In this document: piece by piece, positions 33,966 to 46,200 of the stretch
Layout: each line of letters begins with the position of its first letter
Numbering within the stretch: the first letter of the stretch is position 1
NCBI GenBank assembly: GCA_003254925.1
Contig: QANZ01042620.1
Span: forward strand, 67,910 to 131,909
DNA: 64,000 bases
Direction: 5' to 3'
Origin: Chamaecrista fasciculata
Taxonomy: Eukaryota; Streptophyta; Magnoliopsida; Fabales; Fabaceae
Notes under the pieces: model-generated
The model's input: only the letters and a program-made list of their open reading frames with translations
The model's database searches: none
Told to the model about the DNA's origin: nothing
Translations under genes and position numbers: made by a program

Positions 33966-34508
33966 AAATAAATGACAACAACATTATCAGAACACTTACT
34001 GGAAGGCAATGGTCGCGAGTTCTGAGGCAGCGTGATCAGCAACGACGAGTAAGTCGGAAACTAGTGGAGAACTCTGGCAAAGAATGCTTGGAAAGATGGA
34101 GGAGCGAGAAAATTGAAAATGGAGAAATGAGGAGACAATGAGGAAGTTTTGGCGGTTTTGAAAAGTTTCGAAAATCGAAGAGATGCAGTTATTGCGCCAC
34201 CCTCGATCCACGTTCGCCATCATTGCGGAGAAATAGCAAATCAGACAGTGACACGTGGCCACGACGCGCTGACATGCAGAAAGTGAAGTGACATGAAACA
34301 TCAGCAAGCCAAACTGGAAAGACACGAGTTGATGACGCCAAACCCAAGAACGTCGCATGAAGCTGAATAACAACAATCCGGAATCTCCAAGGTAAAACCC
34401 AGGGCGCTCACAGCATAAACACCCACGAGGTTGTAGCAAGCATCGAGAACGCCCTCGAAGGGGACTCCACTGATGGGGACAAAGCTTCACTTCTTTTGTT
34501 GGGACTAG
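33966..34508. other. Region upstream of the antisense ORF, next to the 3' LTR
   Basis: Open frames here lack any recognisable motif. It would hold the promoter of the antisense ORF and the polypurine tract of the Tat element; only a weak purine tract, 'ttgttgggactag', abuts the LTR. Confidence 0.45.
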
Positions 34509-35108
34509 TGATAATAGGCCCAATAATTAGGAGGCCCAAATGGTAGCAGATGCCCTTGGCCCAGCAAGCCACTGACCCACGAGATGAGTTGTAAGGGCGA
34601 GAACGCCCTACATCTCATTAGGACAAGGACGCCCAGAGCAATAATGGGTGTGGGCGTCCACAAGGCAAAAGGTCGCAACGAATAAGGAAACATTCCCTGA
34701 ATCAATCAGGAACCAATCAAGGATCAACCAAGATCTGCAGTCAATCAGGAAGATCCTCCCCATGGATTCTGCCTTGGCCATCAAGGCACCTTGCACAAGA
34801 AAGGAAACTTCGTGGGAGCCAAGGATCACAATCAGATCATCAGAGATCTCAATCAAACATCCAGGCATTAATGGCAAGATCACATCAGATTGCCCTCAAC
34901 CTATATAAAAAGGTCAGACCTCCATACTGGTAAAGGTACGCTCTATTCTCAGTCAATTGACATTATTGAGCAAATACATATTACTGACTTAAGCATCGGA
35001 GGTGAATGCAGGGTCACCCTGTGCATTCATCATCTTGCAGGTAACCTTCAACCCAGAGTTGCCTCATCTGAACCAGGTAATGACCACCGGCCAGAACCAG
35101 GTTCATCA
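34509..35108 (+). repeat. 3' LTR of the Tat element
   Basis: A 600-bp LTR from 'tgataataggcccaataatt' to 'ccaggttcatca'. It lacks the CACTA insertion and so shows the empty site 'ggcaagatcacatcag' near 34873. A TATA-like 'ctatataaaaaggtcagacc' lies at 34901-34920. Confidence 0.9.
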
Positions 35109-35533
35109 GGCGGCACCGCCATCGAAGATTGTGTGTTAATGTCGGGAGCTAGAGTTATTGGTATTTCTGCTCGATTTATCTGTATTTGAGGCTCACCAGC
35201 AAGTTTGTGTGTGATTGCCGGAACTGTGAAAAATAGAGGGGAGAGATTTTTCAGGTTCTCAATTTCAAGGGTCAGTTCGTTAAAGATGACAATCATTTTG
35301 GATTGTTCTGTAATTAGTGAAAGACTCGTGTGAAAGAAAAATCTTGAGAGAATGGAGGATTTCTAAATAATGGAAACTTAAGGACCTTAAAACAAAAAAA
35401 AAAATGTCGGTTTGGGGTATAATTGACTCAAATGTGAAATGTTGGGGATATAATTAATAAAAAAACGTTGGGGGTGTAACTGAAAATGATCTCATACATT
35501 GGGGGTACCAACAATACTTTTGCCAAATATATA

Positions 35534-36568
35534 TTATGAAAAACTTTATTCAAACTAGAAGTATCAAAATAGGCTAGTCTAGCTCAAGCTCACTATGACC
35601 AACAATTTTAACAATTGGGCTGGGTTAGAAAGCTAAAATCTTAGCCTAACCTAGCCCTTCATAAGTTCAAGGCCAATTCGATAGGTTTAGAATAATCTTT
35701 TTTTCTATTATTTCTATGATAAAAATTTATATTAACATAATTTGATATATAATATAAAAGATACTAGTATATAATATAATATAATATATAAATATTTAAA
35801 TTATAGTACATAATGTAATAAAAGAAGGAGTGGTGAATTGAAATGAGAAGTAAATTTTATTTATTATATCACTAGTTTAATTCTTCAATTCTTAATTATC
35901 CAACATGTTTATATAATGTTCTTTCATTAATAAATTTTTCTTATAATAATATTTATTCTAATTAGTTATTATTTTATTGATTAAAAAACAGTAGATAAAT
36001 AATTTTTAATAAAATGGGCTAGCCTATGTTCAGCTCAGTCCAACTCTTCTTAACCTGCGTGAAAAATGGACTAACTCGGTCGACTCATTTAAAAATAATA
36101 TAACTTTAATTTGTTAGAACATCCCATATATTTTTATACGGGCCAATGGACTGGCCTATTGGACTATAAACTCATTTTAAAAGCTCTAATTCAAACCTCC
36201 TCTAGTTAATTATGTGCTTTATTACACTAAATAATTCAAGTTTTAATTTTTTTTCTTAAAAATAAATATTAGAACTTGTACATGTACAACTTACCGAGGC
36301 TTAATTGTGCCTTTTAAGTTGTTACTAAAAGATTTCCCAGAATTTTGAGCTTAATAAATATAAGGTGAAAACTTCCTATGCTAGTGGATACACATTTTTT
36401 TTTTAACTAAACTCATGGATGCACATTTGAACAGCGTAAAATTGATAATGTACTCACTACTGTCATTTTTTTTTGGCTGCTCAAAGTATCCCTCAGCCCA
36501 ACAGGATAAGGATTAATCCTTTGTATATCTAAACTTTATTTAAGGGTCTGTCGCTGACCAATTGATTA
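35534..36568. other. AT-rich intergenic stretch with possible old hAT MITE
   Basis: Between about 35580 and 36190 'gggctgggttag'/'ctaacctagcc'-like phrases occur in both orientations, suggesting a decayed hAT MITE, but no TSD is clear. No gene is visible. Confidence 0.35.
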
Positions 36569-36578
36569 CTGCATATAT

Positions 36579-36722
36579 GACTTTGGATCCCCTGCCGTAC
36601 CGCAGGGCGTGCGGTGCGGCAGGGGTCAATAAGAGTGTGCCATGTGGCGCCATGCCACATGGCACACTCTTATTGGCCCCTGCCGCACCGCACGCCCTGC
36701 GGTACGGCAGGGGTTCTGTTCC
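36579..36722. mobile_element. GC-rich palindromic MITE
   Basis: Bases 36589-36713 form a near-perfect 125-bp palindrome, arms beginning 'cccctgccgtaccgcagggc', with its centre near 36651. A direct repeat 'ctgcatatat' lies at 36569-36578 and 36723-36732, which fits a 9-10-bp Mutator-type TSD. The unit is much more GC-rich than its surroundings and can fold into a single long hairpin. Confidence 0.85.
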
Positions 36723-36732
36723 CTGCATATAT

Positions 36733-37331
36733 ATATATATTAGGCAGAATTTGAACCCAACACTTGTTTAATCGACCTAATACACTGACCACAAAATAAT
36801 CAAGATTGGTTCACTAGTGTCATTTCTAAGGTGAACTAATAGAGACTCTTGGGTTCGAATGGAACTGTTCCCATGCAGAATGAACCATTAATCCCATCAA
36901 TCATTTCGCAAGTCAAAACACGTGGAATTCTTTGTTATATAGTTAATTATTAATTTGTTGACTAATATGGTATCAATGTGAATTAATTATTGGCAAGTTT
37001 CTTCACACTTTCGATCACTTACCACAATAAAAGTTATAAATATATATATATATATATATATAGATAGAATATTAATAGTAATGTACCTCCAAATTCAAAG
37101 CTACCATTAAGGCATTAACGATCCAAAGAAATAGGAAACATGCGCATGCAAATAGTTAAACGTATGCCTTGGCGGTCTAATCAAGCCAACAATGAATTGT
37201 ACAGTCATTATAGGATGCTCTTTTTGTAAACATATACCCTTATTAGTTTTTGAAAGATGCCAATTTCATTATTCAATTTCTGAAACTTTAATTTACAAAG
37301 TTTATAGTCTTTAAAAAAATTGTGGACATAA
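36733..37331. other. AT-rich intergenic stretch
   Basis: Contains (TA)n near 36724-36742 and 37040-37062. No coding sequence is visible. Confidence 0.4.
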
Positions 37332-37340
37332 TACAATCTA

Positions 37341-37698
37341 GGCCAAAGTACATTTTTGGACTTATAAATTTTGCTCAAGTTTCAATTTGGTCTCATAACT
37401 TTTTTTTGTTGTACTTTTAGTCTCATATTTTATTCAAGTTGCAGATTTAATCATGTGTTATATTTTTTGTCTCATATCTTTGGGTCAGATTGTAGAATTG
37501 GTCTCATATCTTTGGGTGCAGAATTGGTCTTATATCTTTGGATTAGGTGTGACTGATGGTGAAACTTTTTACAAAGATATAGTACCAATTTCGCAACCTG
37601 ATCAAAAGTTATACAAGACCAAATCTGCAACATTTTGTAAAGATATAAGACCAAAAGTGTAATAAAAAAAGTTATGGAATCAAACTTGTACTTTGACC
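37341..37698. mobile_element. Mutator-type MITE (family A)
   Basis: TIRs read 'ggccaaagtacatttttgg' at the left and the inverse of 'ggtcaaagtacaag' at the right. Flanking 9-mers 'tacaatcta' and 'tacaattta' match at 8 of 9. The interior repeats 'atatctttgggt' phrases. It is related to 48902-49240. Confidence 0.75.
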
Positions 37699-38333
37699 TA
37701 CAATTTAATTACTTAAGTAATTAAGTCTATTTCTTAAAGATTAATTTATAGAGACAAAATGACTAATAATTATACCGTTTAAATTTTTTAAAGAATAAAT
37801 TATGTATTTCAATCTTTTTAAGAATTTAGCTGTTAGTTTAATAATCTTTTAGAGGACAAAATATTAGTTTACTCTGTTTCTTTTATAACTTGTAGCTTGT
37901 AGCATTTTAACATCCACTAAAAAATAATATCGTCATTATATAATCCTCCTCCTCTAATATATATGACCAAAATTATCATCATTTTGTCATGCTGAGCCTA
38001 GAAAATTCAAATTTCAAAACCCTAAGTACATCACGGCAATTAACTAGAAAGTGCCATCACATATATCTACCTTCACCATTTCAACTTTGTACCCTACAAA
38101 GACATTGACACTTGAAATTAAGACTTCATTGTGTCACCATCGCTGTTTATCTTTGAATTCACCAATTATCATTTCTTTCCCCCTTCATTTATTTGTTTCC
38201 ACACTTTGATCCTCTCTCCTCCACACAATAACTTCATCATCATCATCATCATCATTTTCATTTCCATTATTTATAAATCTCTTACCATATTATTGTTTAA
38301 TATTCAATCTATTTGCCTCCACAATCTGATCAT

Positions 38334-41046
38334 ATGGCTGCATCATCATCATCAAAAGTACTTCTTGGCTTTCTTTTCCTCTTCTTTTCTCTCCTATATG
38401 CTGATGAGTTTGTGTTTGATCAAGGATTCATTAATGAAGGAGGAGAGAAAAACACTAATAATCTAACATATGAAGCAGGAACCACCTTCCTCAATGGAAT
38501 GCTCAAACTCACAAACAGAACCAAAAACCTTGTGGGAAATGCTTTTTATTCCAAGCCTTTTCTTATGTTCAACAATTCTTCCTCATCACAAAATAATGTT
38601 TCTTCTTTTAGTACAACCTTTGTTTTCTCCATTGTCCCTTCATCCTCTGAATCTGGTGGCTTTGGCCTTACTTTCACCATAGCACCCAAAACCCATTTTC
38701 CAGAGGGTCAACCTGGCCACTATCTTGGCCTTTTTAACAGTTCCAACAATAACCAGCCTTCAAATCACATTTTTCTTGTCGAATTCGATACGGTATGTAT
38801 AGTAAACTGTAAATTTAATTCCTAGATTATATGGGTTAGTTTTGTTTTAAAATTTTTGAAAAATTGATTTAGTCACCGAAAATTCAAATAACATTTTTTT
38901 AGTCGAATTCCATATGGTATATACATGTGTGTGTGTATATATGTATAAATCACAAAAGTTACCTCTTTTCTTAATTCACTCTATATATTTATATATGTAG
39001 ATGCATTTCAAGTTCTTTAATGTGTATATATATATATATATCAATTTAGTTCTTGGATTATATGGATGTTGTTAGTTTAGTCCTTAGATTTTTAAAAAGA
39101 TGAATTTAGTCCTAAAAATGTATGATTCGTTGTAATTTAGTCCCTCCCTCCCCCCAAGAACTGTGTTTTGTAGTAGTTGTAAGACGTTTATGGAAAGACT
39201 AATTTGCAAAGAATCATGAATTTCGGAGATTAAATCAAGCATTTCAAAGAATCAAAAGGACTAAATTGACAATACCCATATAATCTAGGGACTAAAGTGT
39301 TAGTTTACTCTGAATATATATATATTTATAAATCATAAAAAATAAATCTTTTCTTGATTCATGCATGAATTTCTTCATCAAATTAATTCTTTTATGTGTA
39401 TGAATAATGTGCACCAGGTAGGTGGCTCTGGCAGTGGTGAAGCAGACTCTGAAGTGAACGAGATTGGGATCAACTTTAATGGCTTGGAATCAGCCAATTC
39501 TACAGAGGCTGGCTACTATGAAGAAGGACCAAATGGTAATAAAAAAGTGAACTTTAGTATAGAGCAGGCTGATTCTGTACAAGCATGGATAGATTATGAT
39601 GGTCACAACAAGATTATCAATGTCACTGTTCTTCCTCTATCATCATCATCAACATCATCAACAAAACCAACCATACCACTCATGTCTCTTCCTTATGACC
39701 TTAAGCATGTCCTAAATGAAACCTCGTATGTCGGTTTCTCGGCGTCCACGGGTGAAAACAAAGCCAGCTCTCATTACATTCTGGGATGGAGTTTCTCAAT
39801 GGATGGTCCTGCTCCTCAACTAGACATCTCCAACCTTCCTTCACCACCATCAAAGGAAAAAGACCCATCAAGCTTTCCTTGGGTCACATTTGTCATTGGA
39901 TTATTGTCTGCTTTAACCTTAATCTTGTTAATCTCTTTGTGTTCTTTAACATTGTACAAAAGGTACCACAATTTTGAGGCTCTTGAGGATTGGGAGCTAG
40001 ATTGTCCTCATAGGTTCAGATACAAAGATCTTCACATTGCAACAAAAGGGTTTAAACAAAGTGAGCTTATTGGTGTTGGAGGATTTGGTGCTGTGTACAA
40101 AGGAATCTTACCTTCATCAGGATCTGAGGTTGCTGTCAAGAAGATTTTTCGTAGTCCAATCCAAGGAATGAAGGAATTTGCTGCTGAAATTGAAAGCCTA
40201 GGAAGATTAAGACACAAGAATTTAGTGAATCTTCAAGGATGGTGTAAGCAAAAAAATGATCTTCTTCTTATATATGACTACATCCCCAATGGAAGCCTTG
40301 ATTCACTATTATTCCATCCTCAAGTTGGCTTTGTTCTGAATTGGGAGCAGAGATTCAATATCATAAAAGGCATAGCAAATGGGCTATTGTATTTGCATGA
40401 AGAGTGGGAGAAAGTGGTGATTCATAGAGACATCAAAACAAGCAATATTCTCATTGATGCAGATTTGAATGCTCGTTTGGGTGATTTTGGGCTAGCTAGG
40501 CTTTATGGTCATGGTGAAGTGTCATCACACACAACCAATGTGGTTGGGACAATTGGGTATATTGCACCTGAGTTAACTCGCACAGGAAAGCCATCTACAA
40601 GCTCTGATGTGTATGCATATGGGGTTTTGCTTCTTGAAGTTGTATGTGGAAGAAGGCCAATTGGGTCAGGTCAATTTTTCTTGGTGGATTGGGTTGTGGA
40701 AAATCACAATTTGGGTCAGATTCTTGAAGTGGCTGATCCTAAGTTGAACTCAATTTATGAGGAAGAAGAGGTTGAAATGGTTCTGAAATTGGGTCTTTTG
40801 TGTGCGCAGCATAATGCAGATTCAAGACCTACCATGAGACAAGTCACAAGGTACTTGAATTTTGATGACAATCTTCCTGAGATTGGTGAGTGGAGGAGAT
40901 CACAGAGTGATATTGATTCTGAGAGCAGCAGAATGAGCTTTGGTTTCTTAGAAATGGTGTCTATGTCTAGTACTAGTTATTCAACCTCACATAATTTGTC
41001 TTCTAGTATTAGCAAGAATGGTAAGTCTATAGAAGCAGGTAGATAG
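38334..41046 (+). CDS. L-type lectin receptor-like kinase, clade VI-like (gene 1)
   Basis: Two exons, 38334-38792 and 39418-41046 (695 aa), with a phase-0 GT-AG intron. The start is the first ATG of the frame, followed by a signal peptide (residues 1-23). A legume-lectin domain spans ~24-280 (VSSFSTTFVFSIV, HIFLVEFDT, ASSHYILGWSFSM), a transmembrane helix ~309-333, and a Ser/Thr kinase ~364-640: Gly loop GVGGFGAVYKG, VAVKK lysine ~394, HRDIKTSN ~489, DFGLAR ~509, APELT ~536. All catalytic residues are present, so an active RD kinase is expected at the plasma membrane. DWELDCPHRFRYKDL and the ESLGRLRHKNLVNLQGWCK block resemble Arabidopsis LecRK-VI members, linked to pathogen and ABA responses. 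The metal-binding 'NHVGI'-type motif is degenerate (VNEIGIN). Gene 2 at 54547 is its paralogue. Confidence 0.93.
38802..39310. mobile_element. MITE sequence filling the intron of gene 1
   Basis: The intron starts 'gtatgtat' and at once enters 'agtaaactgtaaatttaat', the end of a MITE. The opposite end ('ctagggactaaagtgttagtttact') lies at about 39283-39310. It appears to be two partial copies of the family at 59338-59598. No TSD is clear. Confidence 0.6.
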
Positions 41047-41355
41047 CAATAGCATGTATATATAGACTGTAAGAGATGATGATGCTTAACTTTGAAATCA
41101 TTCTTTGATCTTCTCTTTTATTCTTTTGAAAATGGAGTTTACACAGTTCTTTATCATTAACTATTTACAAGAAAAGGGCCCATGCTAATCTTATAATTAA
41201 TTACTATTGAATATTACTATATATAGAAGCTAACATTTATATATAGATGGGACTCATGGGAGGGTCTACTTATTAGGTGGCTTCGATACAATTGCTATTT
41301 GCTCTGTGGATACAACTGCATTTTATTTAACTTCATTCCGATGGTTAAGTACTTT
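41047..41355. other. 3' region of gene 1
   Basis: Probable 3' UTR and spacer. No coding sequence is visible. Confidence 0.5.
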
Positions 41356-42229
41356 GGGAAAAGTGCAATAGTTGTTGATCCCTTGTATTTTGGGATAGAT
41401 TGCAATCCAACCCGTTATTTCTTGTTGTTATATTTGGTCTTCTAAATTTTTCAAAAATTTTACTCCTCGGTCTCAACGATTGAATGTGATTATATCTTTC
41501 TCATTTCAAGCTCAAATGCAACGAGTTATGAGCTGCATGTTACTTTTGACGAGTTCTTTCTTTGTTTAATTAGGACCATCAACAAACAATCTCAAATTAA
41601 GTTCTGAAAGTGGCCTGCTCGTTTCACAATCAAACGAGCAAAATTAGTCATATATCTCTGGTTTCAAATTCGACTACAACGATTTTGGATCTACATATTA
41701 TTCTTGACGAGTCTTTTTTTATCCCACTTAAAATTGTTAGCAATTGAGATCAAATTGGGCCCGAAAAATGGTTTTACATAATTTTTTTTATTTTTTGGTT
41801 CTAGAATCACTTTCAGGCCTGATTTGATTTCATTTTCTAGCCGCCCTAACTGGGTAGAAAAAAGTCATCAAGAGTAACTTATAGCTCCAAACTCATCACA
41901 ATCGGACTATAAAAGAGAGAAATATGACCAACTTTTGTTCGTTTTAACTATGAAACGAGCAACCCACTTTCAAAGCTCAATTTGACTTTATTTGTTGACG
42001 ACCCCAATAAAATAAATAAAATACTCATAAAAAAACATGTAACTCGAGATGCGTCGCATTCGAACTTGAGACGAGAGGGATATAGTCAAATTTAGTCGTT
42101 CCAAAGAGTGAAACTTTTGAAAATTTTGGAGAATCAAAATTGAGAAAAAATAAATAAATAAATAAATAAAGATAAAGGACCAAATTACAACTTATCCCAA
42201 AAATAAGAAACCAAAATTATACTTTGGTC
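41356..42229. mobile_element. Probable Mutator-type MITE
   Basis: The first ~60 bp ('gggaaaagtgcaatagttg') and the last ~60 bp (inverse of 'gaccaaagtataattttgg') form imperfect TIRs. The inside holds related blocks in opposite orientation ('gacgagttctttctttg', 'cgaactcgagatg'). No clear TSD, so the ends are approximate. Confidence 0.5.
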
Positions 42230-42598
42230 ATATATTTTTATTATATCAATCATATTGCAGTCTTTAACGACTAAAATATAACCACGTGTTTCAACCTTTT
42301 TTTTATTTCATGTGTTTGCTTTACTTTTATTTTTTTTTTTAATTTCATTAAGAGTTCATCACTTACGTAATTATATGATTTTTTATTTTAATAATACAAA
42401 GAGAAACTTTATATACTCAAATCCTCAAAACTTTTTTTATTTACTAAAATGGGACACGCGTTACTGTAGCACGTGTCCCAGCTGGCACCAACAAATTAGG
42501 TTGTGCCACGTGACACAGCCTGATTTAATTTCTATTTATTTTTTAAAATAAAAAAGTGAAAACGTGCTGGCCTAGCATATTTTTGGATCAATTTAAGA

Positions 42599-43172
42599 GG
42601 GGTGTTTAAACTTCGGTTTGGATCAATTTTGTCATTTTTTTCAACTGAACCAAACGGATTGAATGACAACCAAAGTCATCCAATCAATCCTGTTATTTTG
42701 AGCCAACTAAACCAATCCAAACCGATTTCAATCGGTTTGGATTGGATCAGTTAATCGATTTTCTAAATATTTATTAAATTAAAAACTAAAAAAATACAAA
42801 ATATATAAAACTCTAGAAAATATAAGAAAAGATTAGAAACTGTGAATTATGATGAAGGATGGAGGATGAAGATGAAGTGATGAATGAAGAATGAAGTGTA
42901 AAATTATAAATTGTGAGATAAAAGGTGACTAATATAAATATGGATGTTTATAGATATGGATGTTTTTTATTTAATATAATATAAATAATATTTAATTATT
43001 TTATTAATATGGTACGGTTTTATTCGGTCGGTTTTCATCTTTTTCATCCAATTCAACCGACTAGATAATTGGTTTTGGTCGGTTTTGATCGGTTCGAATT
43101 GGATTGAATCGGTTGAGTTTGGATTGGATTGAATTGGATTGGATTGGATTGGATTGGATTGGATGTGAAGAG
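42599..43172. mobile_element. hAT-like MITE in the left arm of the inverted-repeat element
   Basis: It is absent from the right arm. Ends read 'ggggtgtttaaacttcgg' and, inverted, 'agggctcttcacatcc'. The interior has many 'ggattggattgg' and 'cggtttggat' units, characteristic of hAT MITEs in plants. I could not define a TSD. Confidence 0.5.
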
Positions 43173-43249
43173 CCCTACTCCTCCCTCTATTTAAGTGTAT
43201 GTGTGTGTGTTAGTGTGGGGTCTAGTTTAAGTGTATGTGTGTGTGTGTG

Positions 43250-46200
43250 TTTTTTTTTTTTTTGATATATTAAAAAACGGTGAAGGAGAATACAAGGAAA
43301 ACGAACGTCCATGAATCATGACGCTAGGTGGGATCCGGGCAAACATCATGAACCCCGCGGTCCCTAGCATCATGACTTGAGGACGTTAAAAATTCGAACG
43401 CTATGTCATCAAAACTAGAAGACAACAACGAACCATCAAAAACATTAATAAAAAAAGAGACAGAAGACTGAATCATCTTGATGACTGAACCTGGATCGGG
43501 CTTTGAATTTCTCCAAACGACTCCATTCCTGCAACTCCAAATTGCGTTAAGACTTACCAGAATAGTGAGCCATGCTTCCGAGTACCGATCCTTGTCGCGC
43601 TTCCAACGGATAATCTAGCTCGTTAGCCAAGTGCGGAAAGTACAGTTCCTGGGGTGATACCAGAATGTAATTGGTAGCCCAAACCAAACAGCCCTAGCAA
43701 AGCTACAGAGAAGGAAAGTATGCGACACCGAGTCATCCGTATTGCCACACATAGGACAAATGGTCTCACAACGCAGATGGTGGCGATTTAGGTTGGCAAA
43801 GGTGGGAATAGCATCATTATAAATCTTCCAAACAGTCAGTAGGATTCTCATAGGAGCTTTCATCTTCCAGAAATCTTTCCATGGAAAAGCAGAGATGTAA
43901 TTGGTATTACCTTGACCCAGATGGTTACCACTACTGAGGAATCTAAATCCATCGGCGGTGGTATACGACCCAGAGGCAACAGGTGTCCACACTAGGATGT
44001 CAGGAATGTGTCTTACCGGTCCTGGATGTCTGAGTAAGTTGGCCGCTTGATCCTCCGTGCAAATCATGTGAATTTTCCCCTCATCCCAAGAGTAAGATGA
44101 GAAATCAACAAGATCACTTACCAGAATACCAGAAGATATCCACCTTATCTCCCATACCAAGTTTCCATCTACCATTATCCGTAACCAAATGGGAACAGTT
44201 TCTCACACCCTTCCAGACAATGGAATTCGAGTTCCTTGACTTAAAATCAAAATCAGAATGAGGCTTGAGATACCTGTTCCTGACCCAGGAGCCCACAATT
44301 GAACTTGGATTATTGAGCATTCTCCATGTATGTTTTGCCAAAAGGGCCTTGTTCACCCAGCCAATATCCCGAAGTCCCAAACCTCCCACCTGCTTAGGGC
44401 TGAATAAAACTTTTCTGTTTAGAAGATGAGTTCTCATTTTGTCCCCTTTAAAGCCCCAGAAGAAATTAACCATAGCTCTGTTAATAGCCTCCGTCACTTT
44501 CTTCGGAGCCTGAAAACAAGAGAGTTTGTAACCGGGTCCGATTGAATGACAGCCTTAATCAACGTTAGTCTTCCAGCCTGCGAAAGCAACTAACTCTTCC
44601 AGCCTGCAAGTCTGTTATTAATTTTCTAGAGTAGGTCCTCGAAGTTACGCTTGAGATCCTGTCTGTCATCTACAAATACACCCAGGTACTTTCCCAGTTT
44701 ATTAGTTGCCTCCACCCCAAACAGATTGGTAAGATCCTGCTTCAAAATCCTGGGTGTGTTGGGGCTTAGCACCATGTTGGATTTCTGGACATTCATAGAC
44801 AAGCCCGCTTTCTGACAAAAGGCATCGAGCGTGTTCTTTAAAATCTGTGGGGAGGCATTATCAGCCCTGAAGAAAAGGATCAGATCATCAGCGTATAACA
44901 GGTGTGTGATGGACGGGCCAGTGTGAGCAAACCTAATCCCTTGACAACTCCCCTCTCTCTTAGCGTCTGTCAATAAGCAGGAGAAGACATTCATACAAAG
45001 AAGAAACAGATAGGGCGAGAGAGGATCACCTTGCCCGAGACCACGGTGAACATTTACATTAACAGAAATCTGACCATTCAGTAACAAGGAGAAGCTGGCA
45101 GAAGAGACACAAGTCATGATGCATCTAACTATCACTTCAGGGAATTCCATTCTTCTCAAGACTGCTTCAAGAAAGTCCCAATCAACTCGATCATAGGCTT
45201 TGGCCAAATCCAACTTAAGAGCTCCCCAATTGGATTTTCCTCTCTTCGTATTGTGAATCACAGACATCGTTTCAGAGGCCAATAAGATATTATCAGAAAT
45301 CAATCGACCTTTGATGAAAGCATTTTGATAAGGGGAGATGATCGTGTCTATGAGATGCTGAAGACGATTCACCAACACTTTAGAAATGATTTTATAAATG
45401 ACATTACACAGCTCAATCGGTCGAAAGTCTTTAAAAGTCTCAAGCATATCTGTCTTCGGTATAAGTGAGATGAAGGTTGAGTTAAAAATGCTAAGATCAC
45501 AAGTACCTGCAAAGAAGTCTCTGACCAGATTAACCAGATCATTCTACATGAAGTCCCAATATCTTTGGAAAACCGCCGCTGCAATCCCATCTGGACCTGG
45601 TGTTTTATAAGGCTTCAGCTGGAAGACAGCCAGCTTCACCTCTTCCAAGGTAAATGGTTTAGTGAGATCCAAGGACGAGGCATGTGAGATAGTAGGCAAG
45701 GAGATACCCTGTAACCAAGTCTCAACATTCCTGTCACGAGAAGTGTCATCACTGGAAAAAATGGAATCAAAGTATCATCCCGCCTCTTCCTCAATTAAGT
45801 CATAATCCTCAATCCACATACCATCTAGTCCTCGTATTCTGTGAATTTTGTTCTGAGCTCTTCTCTTTCTTACCACATTATGGAAGTATGCTGTGTTTCT
45901 GTCCCCGCGTAGCAGCCACATCTGTCTGGATTTCTGAGCCCAGAAGATCTCTTCTCTCTCATACCATCTTTCAAGTTCCACTCTGATCTCTAGTTCCCTA
46001 ACCGTAAGGTCCCTGACGGCAAGCGCAGTATGCTTAGCAAGCAGAAGGTTTTGCGTCTGGGATAGCTCTTTCTCGAGATGAGAGATATGTCGTTGAACAT
46101 GTCCGAAAACCGTCTTGTTCCAGTTTTTTAGATCAGTTTTAACTCTGCCAAGTTTTGTTTCTACTGCCAAAGAGGTATTATTTAGCACACAACAATGCTA

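Larger units (their letters stand above)
8834..35108 (+). mobile_element. Tat-lineage Ty3/gypsy LTR retrotransposon with nested insertions
   Basis: The order is 5' LTR (8834-13955, split by a CACTA element), PBS (13957-13974), gag, protease, RT, RNase H, a second RNase H, integrase, an antisense ORF, and the 3' LTR (34509-35108). LTRs begin TG and end CA. The flanking 5-mers are 'gacgg' (8829-8833) and 'ggcgg' (35109-35113), matching at 4 of 5. The dual RNase H and the antisense ORF between pol and the 3' LTR are known traits of the Tat lineage (Ogre, Retand and Grande relatives). Several frameshifts and stops in gag-pol make it non-autonomous now. Confidence 0.88.
8412..35524. mobile_element. 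Outermost MULE, split by the Tat retrotransposon
   Basis: The left end 8412-8520 ('ggcgaaactctcaatgtatg') and right end 35415-35524 are inverted copies, both including 'catttgagtcaattatac'. The flanking 9-mers 'aaatataaa' (8403-8411) and 'aaatatata' (35525-35533) match at 8 of 9 bases, as expected for an old Mutator TSD. With the gypsy element removed the MULE is only about 0.84 kb and encodes no transposase. Its two halves (8521-8833, 35109-35414) hold GC-richer sequence that may be captured, but I do not recognise it. Confidence 0.75.

Noticed and set aside
33996-34523. A 175-codon minus-strand ORF next to the 3' LTR
   Set aside because: No known motif, it runs into the LTR, and it is in a different frame from the antisense ORF; likely chance openness.
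36579-36722. A microRNA precursor reading of the palindrome
   Set aside because: Perfect pairing over the whole length and flanking direct repeats fit a MITE better than a miRNA foldback; small RNA data would be needed.
36540-36771. Two ORFs with repeated RRACGAAGANKSVPCG-like text on both strands
   Set aside because: They are the two strands of one palindrome, open by chance because GC-rich stems lack stop codons.
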